13,556 bases of DNA from CAWDPQ01 sp049642465 (GTDB lineage Bacteria; Acidobacteriota; Vicinamibacteria; Vicinamibacterales; 2-12-FULL-66-21): positions 1-13,556 of the forward strand of contig JBAROV010000075.1 in assembly GCA_049642465.1 (NCBI GenBank), read 5' to 3'. The notes beneath the pieces are model-generated. The model was not told the DNA's origin, made no database searches, and worked only from the letters and a program-made list of their open reading frames with translations. Shown in pieces: positions 1 through 8,219 of the stretch (positions are counted from its first letter, which is position 1; each line of letters begins with the position of its first letter). Position numbers and translations under genes: made by a program.

Positions 1-69
1 ACCGACTGTTCCACTCTTTCCAAGACCCTCGACACTTCGCACAGTCTCGGTTTTTGCTGAAACGGCTGT

Positions 70-85
70 GAAGTGAAGTCACTTC
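70..85. promoter_or_regulatory. 16-bp dyad, possible operator
   Basis: GAAGTGA and TCACTTC form perfect 7-bp inverted arms around a 2-base centre. The size and symmetry suit a dimeric repressor site, but the gene it might serve lies outside the window to the left. The rest of 1-130 shows no gene. A single short dyad can arise by chance, so this is weak. Confidence 0.2.
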
Positions 86-130
86 GAGCATCGTTGGCTT
101 CTGGCAGTGAACTCGGGCGGCGGGACGTGA

Positions 131-163
131 TGTCGTCGGACAGCCGGAGGCCGTCCGACGACA
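131..163 (-). terminator. Strong hairpin downstream of the SGNH hydrolase gene
   Basis: TGTCGTCGGAC (131-141) and GTCCGACGACA (153-163) are perfect 11-bp inverted arms. After one A/C mismatch, GCC and GGC extend the stem by 3 bp around a GGA loop. It begins 17 bases after the stop codon of the minus-strand hydrolase, where a terminator is expected. No U-tract follows on the minus strand, so it may be a 3'-end-stabilising structure or a factor-assisted terminator rather than a classical intrinsic one. Confidence 0.55.
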
Positions 164-180
164 CTCCGGCTGCGGCGGGA

Positions 181-1416
181 CTAGTCCTGGTCGTCGCGAA
201 ACAGTGATAGGTCGATCGCATCGGCCATCACCTGATAGCCAATGTCGTTCGGATGGACGTGATCGCCGCTGTCATACTCAGGCAGCAGACGCGATGGATG
301 ACTCGGATCCCGCAGCACTTGATCGAAATCGATGACCGCATCATAGGCGTGGCTGGTACGGATCCAGCGGTTGATGGCCTGACGTTTCTCCTCAAGATCC
401 GCGGTCCAGAATCCGGGGAATGGGTAGCCTTCGAGCGGGTTCAACGTGCAGCCGAAAGCCTTGAGTCCCAAGGCGTGAGCGCGATCGATGATCTGGCGGT
501 GACCCTGGATGATTTGCTCGACGGTGACGACTTCCGCAGGATTTCCGATAAGGCGAGGGATGAGGATGTCCGCGTTGCCCTGCAGCACGATCAGGTAGCC
601 GGCTCCGGGCTGGACGAGCACATCGCGATCGAGCCTGACCAGGGCACTGGTGCCCACGAAATCGTGCAGAATCCGATTGCCGACCACACCGGCATTGAGC
701 ACGGCAAGCTGCGACGTGCTCGGACTTGCTTGCAGCCGCTCGGCCAGGAGATTGGGCCAGCGCCGATTCATGTCGGGTGTTGAGCCGAATCCGACGGTGA
801 CTGAGTCGCCCAGCGTGACAATCGCCCTGGCTCGCTTCGACGCGCTGACTTCAACGCCGGTGAGGAAGTAGTAGGACTGAGTGGTGTTAGCCGCAAAGGA
901 GCTTGCGCTGGTAAAGTCTCCTGGAGCCGAAATGTAGGTCGTCTGGATAGCCTCCGTTTGCGAGGTCGTCGCCGTCACGTTGTCCGGCAGATAAAGCGTG
1001 ACTGCGAGATCGCCGAGGGGCGGCAGGTCGAGTCTGATGGGATCGCTCACCGCCAAGGCGCCGGCGGGAATGGTGATGGTAGGTGATCCGTTGAATGTGA
1101 GGATGCGGTCCGTGCCGTCGACAATCCCTGCGCCGCCGGCGCTGAGCGCCGCATGCGCCGCGCCGATGACCAGTGCGCTCGTGCCGTACGCGTTCGACAG
1201 GCGTACGCGAATCCACTCCCCCTTCAAGCTCGCGTGCACGATCTGGCGCACCGTCTGTCCATTGATCTGAACGGCCGCACCCGCTTGCTGAGGGCTTGCG
1301 CTCCATGTCGCGACCCAGTGTTCGTCGGTATGCCGTTCGTTCGCGATCACCGCTGGGGCCCACACCAGCGCTGTGAAGGTCAATACAATTGCCGCGGCCG
1401 CTTTGAGTGCTCTCAT
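181..1416 (-). CDS. Secreted SGNH/GDSL-family esterase/lipase
   Basis: This 411-residue protein is a predicted exported ester hydrolase. The start at 1416 is chosen because AAGGAGA lies 4 bases upstream and the product then begins with a clear signal peptide (residues 1-25, hydrophobic core AAAAIVLTFTALVWAP). A longer reading from 1569 adds 51 residues of non-protein-like sequence. An N-terminal beta-rich region (about 33-190, WVATWSASPQQ, VRVRLSNAYGT) is typical of this subgroup. The catalytic SGNH domain covers about 195-405. Block I is GDS with nucleophile Ser205, block II has Gly246-Asn247, and block V is DHVH with Asp385 and His388. Block III reads GNAD (280-283) where the family normally has GxND, so the usual oxyanion Asn is Ala282. 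The substrate is unknown; short-chain, carbohydrate or xenobiotic esters are possible. The gene is divergent from the STAND regulator, which is its likely controller. Confidence 0.9.
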   Translation of the reverse strand: MRALKAAAAIVLTFTALVWAPAVIANERHTDEHWVATWSASPQQAGAAVQINGQTVRQIVHASLKGEWIRVRLSNAYGTSALVIGAAHAALSAGGAGIVDGTDRILTFNGSPTITIPAGALAVSDPIRLDLPPLGDLAVTLYLPDNVTATTSQTEAIQTTYISAPGDFTSASSFAANTTQSYYFLTGVEVSASKRARAIVTLGDSVTVGFGSTPDMNRRWPNLLAERLQASPSTSQLAVLNAGVVGNRILHDFVGTSALVRLDRDVLVQPGAGYLIVLQGNADILIPRLIGNPAEVVTVEQIIQGHRQIIDRAHALGLKAFGCTLNPLEGYPFPGFWTADLEEKRQAINRWIRTSHAYDAVIDFDQVLRDPSHPSRLLPEYDSGDHVHPNDIGYQVMADAIDLSLFRDDQD

Positions 1417-1540
1417 GGTGTCTCCTTGATGGTTTTTGCTGGCCGGAGGCATTGTTGCCAATGACCAATGGCGTCGCCATCGATGCCGTCTTGAAGAAAT
1501 CTGGAATTTTTCTCGATGACCTTGGCGTTGGCACTCACGT
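1417..1540. promoter_or_regulatory. Divergent control region with operator-like repeats
   Basis: This short region must hold the promoters of both the esterase (leftward) and the STAND regulator (rightward). Two CCAATG half-sites occur 7 bp apart (1458-1463, 1465-1470). They run into an inverted repeat, ATGGCG-T-CGCCAT (1468-1480). Tandem half-sites are the usual target layout of OmpR-type winged helices, the DNA-binding domain carried by the adjacent regulator. A TTGGCA hexamer on the minus strand could be a -35 element, but no good -10 follows at the right spacing. The esterase ribosome-binding site is at 1421-1427. Operator assignment is inference. Confidence 0.4.
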
Positions 1541-4045
1541 GTGTCAGAGTGGTCGGCGTTTGCACTCATGAAGACGAGCGCGGGCGGCGCGACGTACCGC
1601 TTCGGGGAATTCGAGGTGGATGCGTCCGCCTACGAGGTTCGCCGGCGCGGAGACCGGATCCGGCTCTCCGGCCAGCCCATGGATCTCCTCCTGCTACTGC
1701 TCGAGCGCCACCATGAATTGGTGTCGCGCGAGGCCATCGCACAGCGGTTGTGGAGTCCCAACGTTTTTACCGACCTCGACGCGGGCATTCACACCGCGAT
1801 TCTCAAGATCCGACACGTGTTGGGCGATTCGCGGGAGTCGCCTCGATTCGTCGAGACCGTGCCCGGGAAGGGCTATCGGTTCGTCGGCCAAGTGGACATC
1901 CTGGCCCAAACGCCCGGTCAAGCCGCGCGTGGTCCGCTAGTGGCATTCGAGCGTGTGCCCAATCGGCCTCGTCACAACCTGCCACCCGAGCTCACGAGCT
2001 TTGTCGGCCGTCACAGAGATTTGCTGGAGCTGCCCCGGATTCTTGCGTCCTCGCGACTCGTGTCGCTGACCGGCGCCGGCGGTGTGGGAAAGACGCGTCT
2101 AGCCGTGCGGCTCGCCTCTGCGGTCGTGGACGACTTCCCCGATGGCGTGTGGCTGGTCGATCTGGCGCCTCTCTCCGCGCCGGATCTGTTGTCGCAAACA
2201 ATCGCCGCCACGCTCGGTATCCGGGAGGGACCGCAGCGATCGGTGCGCGATGCCCTGCTCGACGGTTTGCGGGATCGTGAGCTCCTCGTCGTGCTTGACA
2301 ACTGCGAGCACATGATTGGCGCCTGCGCCGATCTCGTCGAAGCGCTGCTTCTTGGCACGCCGTCGTTCCGGGTTGTCGCGACGAGCCGCGAGCCGCTCGG
2401 TGTGGCCGGCGAGACCGTCTATCGAGTTCCGTCGATGTCCATCCCTGAGACGCTGACCGGTCTCTCAGCCGATGCGCTCGTCGACTCCGAAGCCACTCAC
2501 CTCTTCATCGAGCGCGCACGCGCCGCCGACCAGTCGTTCAGGCCGACGATCGACAACGCGGGTGCGATCGTGCGAATCTGCCAGCGCCTAGATGGGATTC
2601 CTCTCGCGATCGAGCTGGCTGCCGCGCGCGTGGTGATGCTGTCCGTCGAGCAGATTGAGGCTCGGCTGCGGGACCGATTCAGACTGCTGACCGGCGGAGC
2701 GCGGACGGCCGTTGCACGGCAGCGGACACTCGAGGCAACGGTCGATTGGAGTTACCAGCTGCTTTCGGACGTCGAACGGCAGTTGTTCAGCCGACTGGCC
2801 GTGTTTCCTGCGGCGTGGACGCTCGAGGCCGCCGAGCAGGTGTGTGTCGGCGACGGCATTCAGAATCGCGACGTGCTCGACCTCCTCTCGCGCCTGGTCC
2901 AAAAATCGTTGGTCGTTGTGGACAGCGAGTTCGCCGGCGAGCGCCGGTACCGTTTCCTCGAGACCCTCCGACAGTTTGCCGTCGAACGGCTCGCGCAAGA
3001 TGGTGTCGCCGATCACTGGCGCGATCGGCATTTCGAGTTTTTCTTCGACGAGTTTCGGGGGGCACGGCCTATCCTCCGCGGCCCGAGTCAGGTGGCATTG
3101 CTTCAGCGGCTGCGGCTGGAGGAGGAGAACATTCGGGCGACGCTCGAATGGGGTGTGACGTCGCCCGCCCTCGCCGGGCAGGCGGTCGAGCTCGCCGGCG
3201 CGCTGTTCTGGTTCTGGACCAAGCGTAGCCAGTTCGAGGAGGGAAGGCACTGGCTCGAACGGGCGCTCGCAGCGGGGGCAGAAGCGGAGGGCGCGCCGCG
3301 AGCGCGAGCGTTGATCGGGCTCGCGCATATGCACTATTTCCAGCAGACCGATTTGCGCGCGGTGGTGGCCGAGGCACTGTCGCTCGGCCGTGCAGCCGGG
3401 GATCCCTGGGTCGTGTCGGTCGCGCTATTTCTTCAGGGTCTTGCCGCGCTCGAACGCGGTGACCACGACGAGGCTGTCGCACGCGCCCTGGCGGCGCGAG
3501 CCGCGGCGGATGCCGGCGGCGGCGCCGTGGAGCATGGCGGCCCGCTGTTCATCCTTGCCGACGTCGCGGTCTCGAAGGGCGACCTCGATGTCGGCCAGCA
3601 GCTCTACGACGAGTCGATTGACGTGCATCGCGAGGCGGGCGAACCCTGGGGGCTGGGCATTCAGCTGGTGGCCGCCGCCGCGATGCGCCTCGTTCGTGAA
3701 GAGCACGCCGAGGCGCGCGATCAGGCATCCGAGGCACTGTCGCTGTTTCAGGAGCTGGAGGATCCGCGTGGCATCGCGTGGAGTCTCGAAGTGTTCGCGG
3801 GCCTGCTCGCCGCCGGGGGACAGGCGGAAGAAGCGGCCCGTTTATGGGGTGCGGCGGCAGGGCTGCTGGAGCGGATCGCCGCCTCTGTATCGCCGAACGT
3901 CAGATTGATCCGGAATCGGTATATCGAACGCGTGACTGCGTCCCTCGACGAGGCGCGATTTGAGACTGCGTACGCCGAGGGCCGAGCGATGCCGCTCGGG
4001 CACGCGATTGCGCTCGCGCGACTGCAGTCCGATCTACTCGGCTGA
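1541..4045 (+). CDS. STAND-type transcriptional regulator: winged helix + NB-ARC-like ATPase + TPR-like repeats
   Basis: This 834-residue protein is a predicted one-component transcription factor. Residues 17-118 are an OmpR/PhoB-type winged helix (YRFGEFEVD, then FVETVPGKGYRFVG at the wing). Residues about 150-400 are an NB-ARC-like ATPase. It begins with the usual LTSFVGR lead-in and has Walker A GAGGVGKT (178-185), Walker B LLVVLDNCEH (248-257), a TSREPL sensor segment and GIPLAIELAA (352-361). The C-terminal half is alpha-helical, Ala/Leu/Glu-rich and TPR-like. In this family ligand binding by the repeats and ATP-driven rearrangement usually release the DNA-binding domain (family knowledge). 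The start is uncertain: GTG 1541 or ATG 1568. Neither has a good ribosome-binding site and both precede the conserved domain. It is divergent from the SGNH hydrolase, its most likely target. No frameshift or missing core motif is seen. Confidence 0.9.
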   Translation: MSEWSAFALMKTSAGGATYRFGEFEVDASAYEVRRRGDRIRLSGQPMDLLLLLLERHHELVSREAIAQRLWSPNVFTDLDAGIHTAILKIRHVLGDSRESPRFVETVPGKGYRFVGQVDILAQTPGQAARGPLVAFERVPNRPRHNLPPELTSFVGRHRDLLELPRILASSRLVSLTGAGGVGKTRLAVRLASAVVDDFPDGVWLVDLAPLSAPDLLSQTIAATLGIREGPQRSVRDALLDGLRDRELLVVLDNCEHMIGACADLVEALLLGTPSFRVVATSREPLGVAGETVYRVPSMSIPETLTGLSADALVDSEATHLFIERARAADQSFRPTIDNAGAIVRICQRLDGIPLAIELAAARVVMLSVEQIEARLRDRFRLLTGGARTAVARQRTLEATVDWSYQLLSDVERQLFSRLAVFPAAWTLEAAEQVCVGDGIQNRDVLDLLSRLVQKSLVVVDSEFAGERRYRFLETLRQFAVERLAQDGVADHWRDRHFEFFFDEFRGARPILRGPSQVALLQRLRLEEENIRATLEWGVTSPALAGQAVELAGALFWFWTKRSQFEEGRHWLERALAAGAEAEGAPRARALIGLAHMHYFQQTDLRAVVAEALSLGRAAGDPWVVSVALFLQGLAALERGDHDEAVARALAARAAADAGGGAVEHGGPLFILADVAVSKGDLDVGQQLYDESIDVHREAGEPWGLGIQLVAAAAMRLVREEHAEARDQASEALSLFQELEDPRGIAWSLEVFAGLLAAGGQAEEAARLWGAAAGLLERIAASVSPNVRLIRNRYIERVTASLDEARFETAYAEGRAMPLGHAIALARLQSDLLG

Positions 4046-4456
4046 TCCTCGCCAAACCCTGCGGCGCATCTTCGAAACTCGCAACGCCTTTGTCTTTGTA
4101 GAGACAGTCTGCCGGGTTCCTGAATCGCTTTGCAGTGGGTGTGTACCGGAGGCTCAAACCGGGGAAAGCAGAGGCCGGTCTTACAGTCGCTCTCGGGCCC
4201 CGGGGGTCAGTCGAACCCTTCAACGTTAGCAGCGAAGGCAAGCTGGCCGACGTGCACATCAACCCCAAAGGCGCAAGAGCCAGTTGCGGACATCGTCCAG
4301 TGCGGCTAGGCAACCACAAGGCACTCCGGATCAATGACTTAGTCGAACAGTCAACACCGCTGCCGCGTAAGCTACTGATTTTGCTGATCTTATGGGGCGT
4401 GGCTCACCAGTCTGGACAACTTTCGCAACTGGCTCATCCGTAGCGCGTGAGACAAA
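4046..4456. other. 411-bp convergent intergenic region without a recognisable gene
   Basis: This lies between the 3' ends of the STAND regulator and the receptor gene. No strong terminator hairpin stands out; a small TGTCT/AGACA dyad is near 4098-4113. A plus-strand open frame from GTG 4135 to 4443 (102 codons) has no ribosome-binding site and no family I recognise. Its end (KLLILLILWGVAHQ) is hydrophobic, but the rest does not look like a folded protein. It may be decayed coding sequence or chance. Confidence 0.5.
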
Positions 4457-7258
4457 TCAAAACGAGTATCGAATCCCCCACTGAATCTGCCGTGCATCCC
4501 GCGCAGTCCGGCGTTCGAGGAATGCCGCTGAGTTCAGATTACGGTTGACGGATGTGGAGTTGTAGTTCACGTGGTTCGTCAGGTTGAACGCCTCCAGCGT
4601 TAGGTCGAGCCGTCGCGGGGCTCGAACCAGGAACACCCTCGTAAGACGCACGTCGAGTGAACGGTACGGATCGAGGCGTAGAAGATTTGGGTCGATTGGA
4701 GGCAGCGTCAGACCGGCACGGAATTCGTTGATGATGCGCAGGCTCTCCTCCACGTCGTGCCGGCCCACGGTGATCGCCAGCCCAGTGGGGCGGTCCCCAG
4801 TTGGCGACCGGTCCCCGTCGATATCCATCCCAGCCTGGGCTGGCATCGGCGAGCCACTTATCAGCTTGACGATCGCACTGACCTCCAATTGCCACGGAAG
4901 GGGAAAGCTCGCGGCGGCGGTCAGGTTGTGCCGTTGATCGCTTGGACTGTAGCCGCGCTCCCGAGGCGTACGCTGGGTGCCTCGAACGGTATTGAAGAAA
5001 TCGACGCCATCGAGATAGCTTCGGGACAGCGTGTAGGATGCCTGCAGCCGGCCCGATCGGGGCAGGTTTACCCGGAGCTGCGTTTCGAGTGCGTCGTACC
5101 AGCTCTTGGTGAAGTTCTCGAGCATCCAGACTTGGGCAAACTCCCGAACCGGGCGCGGATTGGTCGCGCTGATTGTGCCGGTTGACGGAACGTTACGATC
5201 CGTGAAACCCGTCTGACGGTTGGCGTACGAATGGACGTAGTCGACATCCCAGGAAGCCGCACGACCGAGCTGCCATGCGGTTCCGATTGTCGTGTTGAGC
5301 GCGTAGGACTGCACAAAGTCATCTGGAATCACTGTGCCGAGCTGAAGCGGGGCGCCCCCGGCAAGGATCGCTGAAATGTCGGGATAGAGGCGCAACCGCG
5401 CTGGATCCTCGACGACCATCGCCGGCGCTCCGACCTGATTCATCGATCGAAGCTGATACCACGCTCGGTTTCGGGCGACGTACATGCCCCATCCACCACG
5501 CAGCACAACCCGTCCGTCTCCGCGGAGATCGTAGGTTGCGCCAAGGCGTGGCTGAAGATTGTTCGTATCGGTGCCTCTATGGTCGCTGACGAACGCGTTG
5601 AGTCGCGCCAGTTCAGGCCTGCGCAGAAGGTCCTCATAGAAATCGTTGATACGCAGCGTTGGATCGAGGTCGTATCGAACGCCGAGGTTCAGCCGGAGTC
5701 GCGTGGCCGCGCGCCAATCGTCCTGTACGAACAGTGCAAGTTGGCGTGCCCGATAGGTCTGCACGTTCCGCGGCTGCTGTTGGAACGAGGTCGGCCATGT
5801 TAGCGGTGAGTTCTGGTCGAACGGCAGGTCACTGCGGAACATGAAGAATCCGTCTTCGAAGAAGTGGGCGTCCAGCTCGTTCGTGCCGAACGAGACCTCA
5901 CCGCCAAACTTCAGATCGTGTCGTGCTCCGCTGATATAGAGCTCGTCAAACAGCGTCAGCCTGGTTCGCGAGAGCGTCTGCCAATCGCCGCCGACTGTTT
6001 GCCCCGTCGTGACTGACGGTCGTTGGATACCCGGCGTCCGGTCGAGCGTGTGCGGGGTGCCTTCGCTGGTATGCGTAAACCAATGAACGCGAAGCGTGTT
6101 GAGCGCGCGTGGTGAAAGGGTCGAATCGATTTCGCCGACGACGCTGTGCGCCCGACTGAACGTGTCCACCTGGCTCGAATCAGAGGTCGGCGCGACGCCG
6201 GCACGAATCAAGGTTTGGTCGTCATGGATGTACCGAACGAACGCAGTGTGCGCGTTTGCAATCCGATGGTCGAGCCTCAGCGCCGCCATGTGCTCGTCCA
6301 CACTGGCTGGGAAGATTCCGTTCTCGCGAGTGGCGAAATCGTTACTAGCCGGCAGTGCGATGATGCGCGCGGTGTCGACGTGATCGCGTTCGTAGGTCGC
6401 AAACAGATGCGTCCGGTTCCTTGCGAGCGGACCACCGATAGCGCCGCCCGCCCGCTGTTCGTCAAACGGTGCCTTTCGCTGGGCAAAGACGTTCCTCGCG
6501 TTGAGCGTATCGTCGCGGCCGAAGTAGAACGCGCTTCCCTGAAACTGATTACCACCCGCCCGCGTGACCACCGACACGACCGCGTTCAGCGCATTCCCGT
6601 ATTGAGCGTCGAACTGGTGTCGAAAGACTCTGAACTCCTGCACACTTTCCTGCGTGACATTAATGGTCGGTCCTCCCCATTGCGTATCATCGACGTCGCC
6701 GCCGTCCAACATCGTTGTAAAGCCACTGCGCTGATCGCCGGCACCGCCGAATTTCGTCGTCGCAAATCTGCCGGGTGTGGTGTTGAGCGGTCCAGAACCA
6801 GGTATCAGCTGGGCCAGCACAAGGAAATTCCGTCCGATGTCGGGCAGCGTCCTGATGTCGTCGAATGTGACGAGCGACGAGGGGTAAGACTTGGCTGTGT
6901 CGAACGATGCTGGAACCACCGCGATCGTCTCTCGCACACCAGCCACGGTGAGTCTCACCTCAAGAGTTGCCTCGGACCCGACACTCAGCACCACGTCGCG
7001 CTCCGTGCGCGCGAACCCCGGACTTTCGACGACCAGCCGATAGGGCGCCGGCTGCAGTGCGACGACGCGGAACTCTCCTTGTTCGCCCGCAGTCAAGTTC
7101 TGACTGCGGCCGTTGGCAACATTCGTGATCGTGATCGTCGCCTCCGTCACACGCGCGCCCGATGCATCGGTGACCACGCCCGCGATGTTCCCACCGGTCG
7201 ATTGACCGGCCGCAGGGACCGCAAGGCCTATGATTGCAAGAAGCGCGACGGCTTTCAT
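4457..7258 (-). CDS. TonB-dependent receptor-like outer-membrane protein (Oar-like)
   Basis: This 933-residue predicted outer-membrane transporter starts with a signal peptide (1-19, MKAVALLAIIGLAVPAAGQ). A carboxypeptidase-regulatory-like beta-sandwich follows (about 22-104; IAGVVTDASGARV, GEFRVVALQPAPYRLVVESPGF). Next come a plug domain (about 120-235; LPDIGRNFLVLAQLIPG, TMLDGGDVDD, GNALNAVVSVVTRAGGN) and a long beta-barrel to the end, which closes with an aromatic terminus (GIRYSF) as outer-membrane barrels do. The start at 7258 is supported by GGAGGT 6 bases upstream. The architecture is that of the large Oar/TonB-like families abundant in Acidobacteriota, which import oligosaccharides, peptides or other large substrates. 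A TonB box is not obvious, so energy coupling is not proved. The start overlaps a small upstream ORF by ATGA, and the gene is divergent from the winged-helix/FHA regulator, a likely controller. Substrate unknown. Confidence 0.9.
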   Translation of the reverse strand: MKAVALLAIIGLAVPAAGQSTGGNIAGVVTDASGARVTEATITITNVANGRSQNLTAGEQGEFRVVALQPAPYRLVVESPGFARTERDVVLSVGSEATLEVRLTVAGVRETIAVVPASFDTAKSYPSSLVTFDDIRTLPDIGRNFLVLAQLIPGSGPLNTTPGRFATTKFGGAGDQRSGFTTMLDGGDVDDTQWGGPTINVTQESVQEFRVFRHQFDAQYGNALNAVVSVVTRAGGNQFQGSAFYFGRDDTLNARNVFAQRKAPFDEQRAGGAIGGPLARNRTHLFATYERDHVDTARIIALPASNDFATRENGIFPASVDEHMAALRLDHRIANAHTAFVRYIHDDQTLIRAGVAPTSDSSQVDTFSRAHSVVGEIDSTLSPRALNTLRVHWFTHTSEGTPHTLDRTPGIQRPSVTTGQTVGGDWQTLSRTRLTLFDELYISGARHDLKFGGEVSFGTNELDAHFFEDGFFMFRSDLPFDQNSPLTWPTSFQQQPRNVQTYRARQLALFVQDDWRAATRLRLNLGVRYDLDPTLRINDFYEDLLRRPELARLNAFVSDHRGTDTNNLQPRLGATYDLRGDGRVVLRGGWGMYVARNRAWYQLRSMNQVGAPAMVVEDPARLRLYPDISAILAGGAPLQLGTVIPDDFVQSYALNTTIGTAWQLGRAASWDVDYVHSYANRQTGFTDRNVPSTGTISATNPRPVREFAQVWMLENFTKSWYDALETQLRVNLPRSGRLQASYTLSRSYLDGVDFFNTVRGTQRTPRERGYSPSDQRHNLTAAASFPLPWQLEVSAIVKLISGSPMPAQAGMDIDGDRSPTGDRPTGLAITVGRHDVEESLRIINEFRAGLTLPPIDPNLLRLDPYRSLDVRLTRVFLVRAPRRLDLTLEAFNLTNHVNYNSTSVNRNLNSAAFLERRTARDARQIQWGIRYSF

Positions 7259-7503
7259 GAGCGTACCTCCGCTCTCAGATCGAAGGCCTGGGAGGTCGAT
7301 GCGGCCATCACCACGATGCGGTACGTCAGGCCGTGGATGGTAGGCAGGCTAACATGCCTCACCGCCCATCCTTCGTGCAGGTCTGTCCAGCGACAATCCA
7401 AAGCGCCCGGCAAGTGGTCGCCGTTGTAATATCCACGCGAGGGTCCCCGGCTTCCTGCCCAGGAGAAATATCCCGCGGCCAGGCTAGGATCGAGGCCCTC
7501 CAC
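7255..7503 (-). CDS. Possible small ORF translationally coupled to the receptor gene
   Basis: An 82-codon frame starts at GTG 7503, just inside an in-frame stop at 7525-7527. It ends in an ATGA overlap with the receptor start, a common sign of translational coupling. The GTG has no convincing ribosome-binding site. The C-terminal 30 residues (HVSLPTIHGLTYRIVVMAAS, ending FDLRAEV) resemble the last strands of a secreted beta-sandwich such as a PPC-type domain, although the order of the whole family domain is not there. It may be a leader ORF, the remnant of a truncated secreted protein, or chance. It would occupy most of the receptor's 5' leader. Confidence 0.3.
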   Translation of the reverse strand: MEGLDPSLAAGYFSWAGSRGPSRGYYNGDHLPGALDCRWTDLHEGWAVRHVSLPTIHGLTYRIVVMAASTSQAFDLRAEVRS

Positions 7504-7553
7504 CCTGGAGTCTTTGGGAAATCGTCAGCATTCTCTGGGTTTTCGATAGGCCT

Positions 7554-8216
7554 GTGAAACTCCGTCTCGGCGAGCTGACATTCGACCCTGATGCGCGCCA
7601 GCTTCTAAGCGGCGAGAAGGAGCTGCACCTCTCTCCCAAGGCCATCGACCTGCTGCGAATTCTCATCGCACATCGCCCCCGTGCCCTATCGAAGCAGGAA
7701 CTGCACGAGCACCTCTGGCCGGCAACGTTTGTATCCGAGGCCAATCTTGCGAGTCTCATCGCCGAGGTTCGCGAGGCGCTGGGCGATACCGCACGCCAGC
7801 CGCGGTTCATTCGAACGGCACATCGGTTCGGGTATGCGTTTTCCGGAGAAGCGGTGGAGATGCCCGACTCGCCACCATCCGTTCAAGCAACGAGCTTTTG
7901 CTGGTTGGTAACGGACGGCAAGCGGCTGCCTTTGCAACCGGGTGAAAACATCCTCGGCCGTGACGAAGCCGACATTCACATCGATTCTCCGACAGTCTCT
8001 CGTCGTCATGCCCGTATTCGGATTTGTGGCGCCGAAGCGGTGCTGGAGGATCTCGGCAGCAAGAATGGCACGTTCGCCAATGGGGAGCGAGTGTCAACGG
8101 TTGTCAAGTTGACGGACGGCGACGAAGTGCAGGTCGGCTCAGTCGTCGCCCGCTTCCGGATGACATCGCCGAAAGGTGTGACCGCCACGTGGAGCGGGCA
8201 CGACCGTGCGTCGTGA
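7554..8216 (+). CDS. Winged-helix/FHA fusion transcription factor
   Basis: This 220-residue predicted cytoplasmic regulator has two domains. Residues 1-97 are an OmpR-type winged helix (LRLGELTFDPDARQL, then RFIRTAHRFGYAF at the wing). Residues about 112-205 are an FHA domain with its signature residues: GRD (135-137), SRRH (149-152) and DLGSKNGTFANG (166-177). FHA domains bind phosphothreonine peptides, so DNA binding or partner choice is probably controlled by a Ser/Thr kinase. The start GTG 7554 places the conserved first strand at the N-terminus; a weak GATAGG lies just upstream. The stop is 3 bp from that of a convergent Ser/Thr kinase gene, a natural partner. The plan recalls mycobacterial EmbR (winged helix, BTAD, FHA), which PknH phosphorylates, but here the middle BTAD domain is absent. 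Likely targets are the divergent receptor gene and neighbours (inference). Confidence 0.88.
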   Translation: MKLRLGELTFDPDARQLLSGEKELHLSPKAIDLLRILIAHRPRALSKQELHEHLWPATFVSEANLASLIAEVREALGDTARQPRFIRTAHRFGYAFSGEAVEMPDSPPSVQATSFCWLVTDGKRLPLQPGENILGRDEADIHIDSPTVSRRHARIRICGAEAVLEDLGSKNGTFANGERVSTVVKLTDGDEVQVGSVVARFRMTSPKGVTATWSGHDRAS

Positions 8217-8219
8217 GGC

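Noticed and set aside
1417..1569. Longer N-terminus (51 extra residues) for the SGNH hydrolase
   Set aside because: It would bury the signal peptide, has non-protein-like sequence and overlaps the divergent regulator's start; the ATG at 1416 has a strong ribosome-binding site.
2588..3334. 248-codon minus-strand frame opposite the STAND regulator
   Set aside because: Antisense to the continuous, motif-rich regulator gene and without any domain of its own.
6146..7429. 427-codon plus-strand open frame opposite the receptor gene
   Set aside because: It is antisense to a well-supported TonB-receptor-like gene, is rich in Arg/His/Cys with no domain, and mirrors the codon pattern of the real gene.
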